From JBECKQ01 sp040235375 (GTDB taxonomy: Bacteria > Planctomycetota > Phycisphaerae > UBA1845): a stretch of DNA of 18,878 nt. Positions 1-7,266 of the stretch are shown here, in pieces (within the stretch, counting starts at the first letter, position 1; every line of letters starts with the position of its first letter). The notes under the pieces were generated by a model, which was not told the origin of the DNA, made no database searches, and worked only from the letters and a program-made list of their open reading frames with translations. The translations under genes were made by a program, and so were the position numbers. Location: NCBI GenBank assembly GCA_040235375.1, contig JBECKQ010000465.1, positions 1 through 18,878 on the forward strand, read 5' to 3'.

Positions 1-1006
1 CGTACTCGAGCCAGCGCATCTCCTCGTTCATGCTGATGCGCACGTTGGAATCGGTGCCGAAGGCGATGTTCGCGCCGGCCTCGACCAGCGTACGCACGTC
101 GGCCACGCCGTCGCCGCGGTTCGCCTCGGTGCTGGGGCACAGGCACACCGTCGCACCGGCGTCGGCGATCCGCCGGAGGTTCTCGGCCGGCGTCTGCGTG
201 CAATGAATCAGCGTCACGTTCGGCGCGAGCAGGTCCCGCTCCAGCAACACCTCGACCGGCGAAAAACCGTAGCCGGAGCGGCTCTCCTCGACCTCCTCGG
301 AGCGTTCCTCGGCATGGATGTGCAGAGCCATGTCGTTTTCGCGGGCGAAGGCGGCGATCGCGGCGATCTCTTCGGCCGTGGCCGCGCGAATGCTGTGGGG
401 GGCCACGCCGATCGTCTGCAGCGGGCTGCGCACGCGCTCGCGCAGCGCCGCCACCCGATCGCAGAAATCACCAACATTCTCGGAGGCAAAGCGGCGCTGG
501 GTCACGTCCAGCGGCTTGCCCACGCCACCGTGCGCGTAATAGCTGCACAGCATGACGATGCGTATGCCCACCTCGTCGGCCACCTCGAGCAGCACATCGT
601 CAAACGCGTATCCTGCGCCGCTGCGATCGTGATGGAGATAATGGAATTCACCAACGGTGGTGATGCCGTGGTGCAGCATCTCGGCGAAGGCCATGCGGCA
701 GAGGTTGCGGAACTCCTCCTCGTCGAGGCAGTCGACCAGGTCGTACATCGTCTCGCGCCAGGTGCGCGAGCGCTCGCCGCGCGGGAAGCTCTCGCCGAAT
801 CCCCGCAATCCGCGCTGAAAGGCGTGGCTGTGGGCGTTGACGATCCCCGGAAGCAGGGCCCGCTTCCGGAGGCGCACCGTCGGCTGAACGTCGAGCAGCC
901 CGACCTGCTCGATCACCCCGCGCCCGGAAATCACCACCTGGACGTTCGACTCGAACGCACCATTCACCCAGGTAAAATCAGCCTCGACGACCGTTTCTCT
1001 GTCCAT
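1..1006 (-). CDS. hutF: Formimidoylglutamate deiminase (HutF-like amidohydrolase), 3' end cut by window edge
   Basis: Reading the minus strand from ATG at 1006 gives 335 open codons to the left edge; the C-terminal part, roughly a quarter of a normal HutF of about 450 aa, lies outside. The family hydrolyses N-formimino-L-glutamate to N-formyl-glutamate and ammonia in one branch of histidine breakdown, in the cytoplasm. Visible amidohydrolase hallmarks are the first metal motif HSH (H59, H61) after LLPGIVNA, a second histidine cluster HIHAEE (H229, H231), the HC motif in LIHCTQTP, and the metal aspartate in GTDSN (D319). The stretch GITTVGEFHYLHHD and the ending EEMRWLEY are typical of HutF rather than of guanine or S-adenosylhomocysteine deaminases, although the latter remain possible. 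No other hut gene is visible here; the neighbour is divergent and unrelated. Confidence 0.82.
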   Translation of the reverse strand, partial: MDRETVVEADFTWVNGAFESNVQVVISGRGVIEQVGLLDVQPTVRLRKRALLPGIVNAHSHAFQRGLRGFGESFPRGERSRTWRETMYDLVDCLDEEEFRNLCRMAFAEMLHHGITTVGEFHYLHHDRSGAGYAFDDVLLEVADEVGIRIVMLCSYYAHGGVGKPLDVTQRRFASENVGDFCDRVAALRERVRSPLQTIGVAPHSIRAATAEEIAAIAAFARENDMALHIHAEERSEEVEESRSGYGFSPVEVLLERDLLAPNVTLIHCTQTPAENLRRIADAGATVCLCPSTEANRGDGVADVRTLVEAGANIAFGTDSNVRISMNEEMRWLEY

Positions 1007-1404
1007 CGTGCCTTCACTTGCCCGCGGGAACACAGCACGCGGGGCCGCAACCGGCAGCAGTGTGATCGGCTCAACCGGCATGACGTACGCCGGCGCGCCC
1101 GGTACATCGCCAAGGCGCAGCATACCACCCGGTCGGTCACCTGCAAGACGCGACGGGCCGGCGCGCGAACCCGGCGCAGCCTTCGCGCATCCGCCGCGGT
1201 GCTGGCACGCGGCCACGCCGCCGTCTGCCGGCATCGTCTGCGGACACCGCACCACGGACTTAATTGATGTTTCACTCCACAGGACTATCATGGCAGCCGC
1301 TTGGCGTGGATGACTCCATGATGGACGCTGGAAAGGGGTCAGGCACGTTTTTGTGAAATGCCGCCGCTTAGCTTTGTCACACGGCGAATGAGGAAAAAAC
1401 GCTG
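1007..1404. other. Intergenic region between divergent hutF and lipoprotein gene
   Basis: About 400 bp without a credible gene. It must hold divergent promoters for hutF and the gene at 1405, but I cannot place clear -35/-10 boxes. Two structures are visible. A 7-bp inverted repeat ATCATGG/CCATGAT lies at 1287-1293 and 1316-1322. The string GGGGTCAGGCACGTTTTT lies near 1335-1352 and resembles a motif I recall near REP-associated transposases in many genomes; no transposase is present here. Open frames across this stretch have no recognisable protein character. Confidence 0.5.
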
Positions 1405-1995
1405 ATGACCGTGGCGTTGTGGCAAAAACGAGCGAGACCCCTGGATCACTGGCGCAGGCGCGCGTTCGTCGCGGCCGCCGCCGTTCTTGCGACCGTGGCG
1501 TGCCGGCGTGACGATACGGCCGGAGCCACGCCATCACCCTCGCCGCGCCCGGAGCCCATCGTCTTTCGCCAGGAGGCCCGGGCCGAAGATCCGGCGGTCA
1601 ACGATTTCGTCATCCACGCCATTCGCACCTGCATCGCCGGCGACTACCCGGCCTTCCGTCTCCTGTGGAGCGCGAGGCAGGAGCCGCTCAGTGAGGCCGA
1701 GTTCCGGCGTGGCTGGCGGGCGGTGGAAAAAGTCACCATTCACGAAATCCGGAAGATGAAAACGCCGGAAGGCGAGGTTTTTTACGCCGTGCGCGGCGAG
1801 GTGGATCTCAACCCCAGCGAGGTTCCGCATCCGAATCGCAACGTGGTTCTCGTCCTGGTGGAAGAGAACGGCCGATGGCGTCTGGCCACGGCGCCGCGCC
1901 AGGTTCGCGCCGCCATGCTTCCCAAGGAAGCAGGCACAGGCGACGCGGACTCGACGGGGATAACGACCTCGGCGCCGGCCGGCGACCAACCTTGA
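1405..1995 (+). CDS. Putative exported lipoprotein of unknown function
   Basis: A 196-aa protein. The start at 1405 is preceded by a purine-rich GAGGAAAAAA at a suitable distance. The N-terminus has a basic region (residues 7-18, several Arg/Lys), a short alanine-rich hydrophobic stretch and then LATVAC at about residue 33, which looks like a weak lipobox because Thr replaces the usual Leu at -3. A Pro/Ser/Thr-rich linker follows, then a mixed alpha/beta domain of about 110 residues that ends in a strand-rich part (VVLVLVEENGRWRLA). That pattern resembles small NTF2-like or DUF4878-like folds, but I do not recognise the family. The tail is low-complexity Gly/Ala/Thr/Ser. The stop lies 33 bp before the ABC transporter start, so the two may be co-transcribed. 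Confidence 0.6.
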   Translation: MTVALWQKRARPLDHWRRRAFVAAAAVLATVACRRDDTAGATPSPSPRPEPIVFRQEARAEDPAVNDFVIHAIRTCIAGDYPAFRLLWSARQEPLSEAEFRRGWRAVEKVTIHEIRKMKTPEGEVFYAVRGEVDLNPSEVPHPNRNVVLVLVEENGRWRLATAPRQVRAAMLPKEAGTGDADSTGITTSAPAGDQP

Positions 1996-2028
1996 CGCGT
2001 TTCAAACGGACGGCATACCTGCACCACG

Positions 2029-4194
2029 ATGGACCCGATGCTCATCGACGCCGATGACTCCCAGCGTGCCCCGCAGGCCAGTCTGCGCTCGCCGGACTTC
2101 AAGCGCATGGTCTCGCTGACCTGGCCGCACCGGCGGTTCATCATACTCGGCATGATCGCGTCGGTGTTCTACGGCGCGCTGAATTCGATCAGCATCATCG
2201 GCATGCTCCCCGTGCTGACCGTGATGGTCTCGGACGAGGGTCTGCACGGCTGGATCTACCGCAGCGTGGCCGAAGACCGGCTGGACGCGCACCTGTCCAT
2301 CAGCGTCCGGCACGAAGGTCCGGGGCCGCGCATCGAATCGGTCGACGTGCTCAGCATCGGGCACCATTCGCCGCTTCTGCCCGCCACCGCTCCATTGCGA
2401 CTGCTGCAATACGACGGCCAGCCCGTCGAGTCGTTTGCCGTTCTCGGCGAGCTCGCCCGCTCGGAAAAGCCGGTGACGCTCGAAGTGGCTGCGTTCGCTG
2501 CGCCCGGACAGGCCGAAGCAGCGCGGCGCACGCTCACCGTCACGCTGGACAAACCCACCTTCAAGGACCGGCTGTTCTTCTTCCTCGCCCGGCTCATCCC
2601 GCAGGAGCAGCAGCGCAGCGACAGGGTGGTGACGCTCATGTACGCGCTGGGCGTGGTCGTCGTTCTCGTCATCCTCAGCAACGTCGCCCGTTTCATCGCC
2701 CAGTATTTCGTCTCCGTCGGCGTGCTGCGCAGCGTCATGGATCTGCGCCGGACGCTGTATCGCAAAGTCCTGCGCCTGCCGATGAGCTTCTTCTCCGAAA
2801 GCACATCGGACATCGTCTCTCGCTTCGTGCAGGACACGCAGGAGATTCAGCGCGGGCTGATGGCCCTCTTCGGCAAACTGGTGCGCGAGCCGGTGAAGGC
2901 GGGTTTCGTGCTGGCTGCCGCGCTGATCCTCAACGCGCAGCTCACGGTGACGATGCTCATCATCGTCCCGATCGTGGTAACGATCTTCTGGGCCGCCGGC
3001 CGCAAGATCCGCAAGGCCAACAAGAGACTTCTGCAGACCTACGGCATCATGATCGGCGCGCTGAGCACTGCGCTGCAGGCCGTCGGCGTGGTCAAGGCTT
3101 ACAATGCCGAGAACGTCGAACGCAAACGACTCTGGCGGATCGACCGGCGCATGTTCAAGCACCAGTTGCGGATCGCCTGGATCGAAGCGTTCATGAACCC
3201 GCTGCTCGAGGTGCTCGGCGTGATCGCCGTCGCGATCGTCACCGTGTGGCTCGGGTCGCAGGTCATCACCGGGCGGATCAAGCTGGCCGAGTTCGGCACG
3301 ATTCTCATCGCCCTGGCGATGCTGCTCGACCCGCTCCGTAAGTTCTCCGACGTTTATCCGCGCGTGATGCGCTCCGCCGCCGGGGCGCGAAGGATCTTCT
3401 CCGTGGCCGACGCCCCGGAAGAGGAGGAGCTTTCCGAGGGAGCGATCGACCTGCCGCCCCTGGCCGATCGCATCGAACTCAAGCACGTGACGTTCGCCTA
3501 CCCCGGGCGGACGACGCCCGCTCTCCGCGACGTGTCGGTTACGATCCACAAGGGCGAGGCGGTGGCCCTGGTCGGCCCGAACGGCAGCGGAAAAACCACG
3601 CTGACGAACCTGATAGTCCGCTTTTACGACCCCCAGGCCGGCGCAATCCTCTTTGACGACCTCGATATCCGCCGCGCGACGCTCCGCAGCCTCCGGCGGC
3701 AGATCAGCCTGGTCAGCCAGGATCCCGTGGTATTCGGCATGACCGTCGCCGAGAACATCGCCTATGGCTCCCGCAACCACGACCATCAGAGAGTCGCCGA
3801 CGCCGCCCGCCGCGCCTTTGCGGACGAATTCATCTCCAAATGCCCCGGCGGCTACGAAGAAATGATCGGCGAGCGTGGGACGACTTTATCGGGCGGACAA
3901 CGGCAGCGGCTATGCATCGCCCGCGCCATCATGCGCGACGCTCCCATCCTCATCTTCGACGAGGCCACCAGCCAGATCGACAGCGAGTCGGAGGAGCGGA
4001 TCCAAGACGCCGTCCGCGACTTCGCGGTAGGGAGAACCACCATTATTATCGCGCACCGCCTCAGCACCATCCGCTTCGCCCAGCGCGTGATTGTCATGGA
4101 CGGCGGCCGCGCCATCGACACGGGCACGCACGACGAATTGCTCGCCCGTTGTTCGTTGTATCAGAACCTGTGCCGGACACAACTCGCCGAGTGA
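2029..4194 (+). CDS. ABC exporter (MsbA/lipid-multidrug type) with extracytoplasmic PDZ-like insert
   Basis: A 721-aa half transporter with fused membrane and ATPase domains. The first membrane helix is at about residues 37-65 and the second at about 200-225. Between them is an unusually long loop of roughly 130 residues, where classic MsbA has a short one. The loop contains a strand-turn pattern ending in LLQYDGQPVESF (residues 125-136) and KPVTLEV, much like the end of a PDZ domain. The ATPase part has Walker A GPNGSGKTT (residues 516-524), Q-loop region SLVSQDPVVF, signature LSGGQ (620-624), Walker B ILIFDEA, and the H-loop IIIAHRLS, so it looks catalytically intact. Family members export lipids, lipid A or drugs as dimers; the substrate cannot be told from sequence. 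ATG at 2029 was chosen, with ATG at 2038 as an alternative; neither has a clear Shine-Dalgarno. Confidence 0.9.
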   Translation: MDPMLIDADDSQRAPQASLRSPDFKRMVSLTWPHRRFIILGMIASVFYGALNSISIIGMLPVLTVMVSDEGLHGWIYRSVAEDRLDAHLSISVRHEGPGPRIESVDVLSIGHHSPLLPATAPLRLLQYDGQPVESFAVLGELARSEKPVTLEVAAFAAPGQAEAARRTLTVTLDKPTFKDRLFFFLARLIPQEQQRSDRVVTLMYALGVVVVLVILSNVARFIAQYFVSVGVLRSVMDLRRTLYRKVLRLPMSFFSESTSDIVSRFVQDTQEIQRGLMALFGKLVREPVKAGFVLAAALILNAQLTVTMLIIVPIVVTIFWAAGRKIRKANKRLLQTYGIMIGALSTALQAVGVVKAYNAENVERKRLWRIDRRMFKHQLRIAWIEAFMNPLLEVLGVIAVAIVTVWLGSQVITGRIKLAEFGTILIALAMLLDPLRKFSDVYPRVMRSAAGARRIFSVADAPEEEELSEGAIDLPPLADRIELKHVTFAYPGRTTPALRDVSVTIHKGEAVALVGPNGSGKTTLTNLIVRFYDPQAGAILFDDLDIRRATLRSLRRQISLVSQDPVVFGMTVAENIAYGSRNHDHQRVADAARRAFADEFISKCPGGYEEMIGERGTTLSGGQRQRLCIARAIMRDAPILIFDEATSQIDSESEERIQDAVRDFAVGRTTIIIAHRLSTIRFAQRVIVMDGGRAIDTGTHDELLARCSLYQNLCRTQLAE

Positions 4195-4651
4195 CGCGTC
4201 TGCACGCATTCATAACATCCGTTTTATGTGGCCAACATCCGCCGCCCCTTGCGCAAGTGCAGTGCCTGTCGTTGAAGGCGTCGCATTGCGCGCCGGAACT
4301 TCGTAGGAGTTGTCACTTTTTCCTTGCTTCTCGCGCCTTCATGTGCAATACTTATGGTGTTCGAAAACTGAATAAGGCATTGGTGGTCTTAAAGGTCGTT
4401 GCACCTTGTTCCGGCATACATGACCGGGACCATAAATGGGAGCCTCGCGATCGTCCGTGCGCGGACTGCAATCGCGGGGCTTCAAGTTTGCGCAGATCAG
4501 TCGGGCCATCGGCGTGTTTTTTTGCGTTGTTTTTCGCGTTTTTCGATGACGATCCGATGAGTGCCAATTACTGGCACTAAGAGAAAGGCGCCGGACCCCA
4601 CACGCCGCGGAGCCCGACGCCGCCCGCTTGTTTTCACCCGGCCCGACCAAG
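4195..4651. other. Intergenic region between convergent ABC exporter and DUF1579 genes
   Basis: About 455 bp, more AT-rich than its surroundings, with no convincing gene; the open frames here lack start signals and protein-like composition. Besides the long hairpin listed separately, there is a perfect 7-bp stem AGTGCCA/TGGCACT (4560-4566 and 4572-4578, loop ATTAC) preceded by several T-runs (4515-4543). Because the flanking genes converge, terminators are expected for both strands. The T-runs lie before the 4560 hairpin on the plus strand, so on the minus strand they are 3' of it (as A-runs) and do not form a classic U-tail. Confidence 0.45.
4441..4481. terminator. Long bulged hairpin downstream of ABC exporter, terminator candidate
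   Basis: An 11-bp outer stem (4441-4451 with 4471-4481, one T-G wobble) encloses a 5-bp inner stem GTCCG/CGGAC (4453-4457 with 4462-4466) capped by TGCG. The bulge is one base on the left and four on the right. It lies 246 bp after the ABC exporter stop and 171 bp from the end of the convergent DUF1579 gene. No continuous T-tract follows on either strand, so it may be a Rho-independent terminator of poor quality or a 3' stabilising structure. Confidence 0.4.
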
Positions 4652-5317
4652 TCACGGCCGCGTAGACGTGATCTCCATCGTCTTGATTTCCTTGCCGTCC
4701 TTGATGGTGAAGCCTTCTTCCACCAGTTTGTCCTCGCCGACGATGCGCATGACGTACTTCGACTGCACTTCCTTGTTCGCCATCGGGTCGAAATAGGTCG
4801 ACTGCATGGTGATCTGGCGGCCGGATGGGTCCGCCGTTCCCTCCGCGCTCATGATCGTGGTACTCATGTTGTCGATCCACGCGCTCACGTATTTGTTCTT
4901 GTGCTTGTCGTAGCCCCAGAATCCGAGGCCCTTGTACTCCTGGCCGGCCATCCCGCTCGAGTCAGGCTCACTGCTGGATTCCTGTTTCAGGTAGCGACCA
5001 TCGTAGATAATCGTGCTCTCGGTCGTTCCCTTGAACTCCTGCCATGGGGAATTTTCATCCGCCCGCCACTTGCCGTCGACCTTCCAGTTGCCCTCGAGCC
5101 TCTTTAGAAGCTCGCTGTGTTCGTCCGGCTGGCCGTACTTCATCCACGCTTCCATTTCCGGGCTCATCTGTCCGCCCTGCTGGCCGCCGGCCATTTCCTT
5201 CTTTTCCGACTTCGGTTGGTCTTTCTGCGGCTCCTCCTGGGCCCGCACGATGATCTGCCCGATGGCCAACGCCGCAGCGATGCACACCGCGCCCATGAAC
5301 ACTTTTCGCGCTTTCAC
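4652..5317 (-). CDS. Secreted DUF1579 family protein
   Basis: A 221-aa protein. The GTG start at 5317 is well supported: AAAGGG sits 7 nt upstream. Residues 1-27 form a signal peptide: basic MKARK, hydrophobic core VFMGAVCIAAALAIGQIIV, and a likely cut after RAQ. A Lys/Glu/Gln-rich linker follows, with methionines. The domain from about residue 65 (LKRLEGNWKVDGKWR) to the end matches my memory of DUF1579: an opening G-W repeat, TESTIIYDGRYLKQE, GLGFWGYDKHKNKYVSAWIDNMST, then GEDKLVEEGFTIKDGKE. Members are small beta-rich proteins, often secreted, with no established reaction. The gene stands alone on the minus strand, divergent from the gene at 5677. Confidence 0.8.
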   Translation of the reverse strand: MKARKVFMGAVCIAAALAIGQIIVRAQEEPQKDQPKSEKKEMAGGQQGGQMSPEMEAWMKYGQPDEHSELLKRLEGNWKVDGKWRADENSPWQEFKGTTESTIIYDGRYLKQESSSEPDSSGMAGQEYKGLGFWGYDKHKNKYVSAWIDNMSTTIMSAEGTADPSGRQITMQSTYFDPMANKEVQSKYVMRIVGEDKLVEEGFTIKDGKEIKTMEITSTRP

Positions 5318-5676
5318 GATTTCACCCTTTCTTCAAAACCCGTGGTTGGACCTGCCGGCGACCAGCCCGATATTGGTCGCCATTGAGGAGTCCATTCTAT
5401 CCGCGCCCGGCACGCGTCAACAGTCCGCGTCAGCCACAGCCGACAAAACGGTTATGCTTTCTCCCATCAGGCCTCACTGGCAACGTCTGCTTGAGCAGGC
5501 CGGATCCGGGGGCGTGCCCGTACGATAAACGCTTGTGCCCGCAGGCGTTGCGCGTCGCCGGGCCAGCCCCGGCCCGGCCGGCCTGCCGGGCCGTCCAGGC
5601 AATAAAACGGGTTGTAGCGCATTCGGGATATCGAGATGATGATGGAAGTTCCACGCCCAACCGGAGGTGCGAGGTC
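5318..5676. other. Intergenic region between divergent DUF1579 and secreted helical protein genes
   Basis: About 360 bp that must carry promoters in both directions. I see no clear -35/-10 pair. The frame of the downstream gene is open across it back to a TTG at 5383, but that stretch lacks a signal peptide at its own start and contains the alternating hairpin described separately. The downstream ATG at 5677 has a strong Shine-Dalgarno, so this stretch is taken as untranslated. Confidence 0.5.
5557..5592 (+). promoter_or_regulatory. Alternating hairpin element (arm A - arm B - arm A)
   Basis: Three 8-nt arms follow one another: GCCGGGCC (5557-5564), GGCCCGGC (5571-5578) and GCCGGGCC (5585-5592), separated by 6-nt spacers. 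The central arm is complementary to either outer arm, so two mutually exclusive hairpins with equal 6-nt loops can form; the second can extend by one C-G pair (5570 with 5593). The element is 84 nt upstream of the start at 5677. Its layout is attenuator-like, but no T-tract follows and the regulatory role is inference. Confidence 0.4.
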
Positions 5677-7266
5677 ATGGATCCACACGCCCCTCGGCGC
5701 AATATCACCGTCGCGGCAGTCTTGCTGACAGCCATCCTCCTCGGCACCGCCGGCCAACGCCCCGCCGTCGCCGCTGAAGATCCGAATTTGCTGCGCTCCG
5801 TGCCAGCCACCGAGCACGACCGCGAAGCGATCAACTCCCTCGACTTCCTCCTCGCGCTGGGAATAACGCCGGCGCAAACCCAGGCAATCCTGCCGATCTT
5901 CGAAGAAGCCTGCCGACTCTACGCGGCCCGATATCGCGACCTCTCCGAAATCCAGCCGGCCGAGGTGACGGCATACACCGCCTTCCTCGCCGAGGATCGT
6001 CTCAACCAGGGCTTCACGCCGCAGGGGGAACAGGCAACTGCCCAAGCCCACCGTCGCGCCATCGAGTCGCGCGAATCCTACGTCGAGTCCGTCAACCAGC
6101 TTGCCGAGCGCGTCTACCTGCAATTCAATCCGCAGCAGCAGGCCATCGCCGGCCAGTACACGCCGGACCGGCGGGCCGTCATCGAAGCGTTCTCCACCTG
6201 GCAGGAAAGAAGAAAGGCGGCGCAAGACAGGCAAGCGCGTCTGCGCCACGAACTTCAGCGGCGGCGCTTCCGCACCATTCAGCAGCCAGGCGGCGACGCA
6301 ACGCTGCTGGTCGCCCGGCGCCAGCTCGACATCATCAACCGCACGTCACATCCACAGCCGACCAACATCGCCGAGCACCTGCTGACGCCGGCCGCGGCCG
6401 AGTGGCTTTACGCGTACGCCCGCTCGCTGCCGCCGGCAGACGTACGCGACGCCGTTCGCACCTGGCAGGCCGGCACGCGTGAATACCCGCTGGCCGTCAA
6501 GCAGCAGAACGAGCGGATCCTCCACGAGCTGCGCCAGCAAATCAATAACTGGAACCTCGTCAACGGCATGCACTTCAGCCGCCGGCAGATCGAGCAGCTC
6601 GTGCCCCTTGCGCGGCAGGCCGAAGGACTCGCCGCCGCGCAGAAGTCAGCGAAGCCGAAGGACAAGCTGCCGCGGCAGGCGTACAACGCCGCGGTTGTAC
6701 GGCTCGAGCTCGCCGCCGAATCCGTGCTTCGTCCCGGCCAGCTCGAAGTGCTCGACACGTACAAACCGTGCCTGCTTCCGCCCAAGGACCTCAAGAACCC
6801 GGTGCGCGTCGGCCAGGCCAACGACGCCTCGCAGCAGGCCCGCTGGCTCGACCGCGCCCGGCAAGTCCCGCCGGCGCGCGTCGCGCGCATGATCGACCGG
6901 ATGATCGACAACGAGTTGAAGCACACCGGCCCGCTTACGGACTGCCAGCGACGCGATCGCGAGCAGCTCGTGGCGGAAACCGTCCGCAAAGCCGCAGCCC
7001 TGTCCGACGTGGACTATGCCCTCAATCGCGAAGACCTCGCCGAGCAAATTCAGCCGCCGGACCGCAAAGCGGAATTGACGTCCGAGATTGAGACAATGCA
7101 GCGCCGGCGCCTGTTACCCGGGCGAACATCAAGAATGCTTCTGAACGCCGACTTCGCCCGCGTGCTCATGACCCGGTACGAACAACTATCGACTGACGCA
7201 CTCGCCTCGCATTCTCGATCACCGGCCACGCGCGTCGCGCCGGACCCCGCGGACGAGACGCCATGA
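5677..7266 (+). CDS. Secreted helical protein of unknown function, coupled to radical SAM gene
   Basis: A 529-aa protein. ATG at 5677 was chosen because GGAGG lies at 5663-5667, 9 nt upstream, and because a signal peptide starts there: basic NH2 end (HAPRRN), core ITVAAVLLTAILLGTAG and a likely cut at AVAA-ED near residue 34. The rest is rich in Gln, Arg, Ala and Glu with few Gly or aromatic residues, and reads as mostly alpha-helical. A piece near residue 55 (LALGITPAQTQAILPIFEEA) resembles the helical 'periplasmic sensor' type repeats seen in Spy/CpxP-like or planctomycete secreted proteins, but I do not recognise the family. The stop TGA overlaps the start of the radical SAM gene in ATGA, so the two are likely translated together. 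Confidence 0.7.
   Translation: MDPHAPRRNITVAAVLLTAILLGTAGQRPAVAAEDPNLLRSVPATEHDREAINSLDFLLALGITPAQTQAILPIFEEACRLYAARYRDLSEIQPAEVTAYTAFLAEDRLNQGFTPQGEQATAQAHRRAIESRESYVESVNQLAERVYLQFNPQQQAIAGQYTPDRRAVIEAFSTWQERRKAAQDRQARLRHELQRRRFRTIQQPGGDATLLVARRQLDIINRTSHPQPTNIAEHLLTPAAAEWLYAYARSLPPADVRDAVRTWQAGTREYPLAVKQQNERILHELRQQINNWNLVNGMHFSRRQIEQLVPLARQAEGLAAAQKSAKPKDKLPRQAYNAAVVRLELAAESVLRPGQLEVLDTYKPCLLPPKDLKNPVRVGQANDASQQARWLDRARQVPPARVARMIDRMIDNELKHTGPLTDCQRRDREQLVAETVRKAAALSDVDYALNREDLAEQIQPPDRKAELTSEIETMQRRRLLPGRTSRMLLNADFARVLMTRYEQLSTDALASHSRSPATRVAPDPADETP

Noticed and set aside
203..1267. Long plus-strand open frame of 354 codons
   Set aside because: It is the antisense of hutF, whose minus-strand frame has clear catalytic motifs; the plus-strand protein is rich in His, Arg and Ala without any family pattern.
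2002..3786. Minus-strand open frame of 594 codons across the ABC exporter
   Set aside because: Shadow of the exporter gene in high-GC DNA; composition is dominated by His, Asp, Arg and Glu and no domain is visible.
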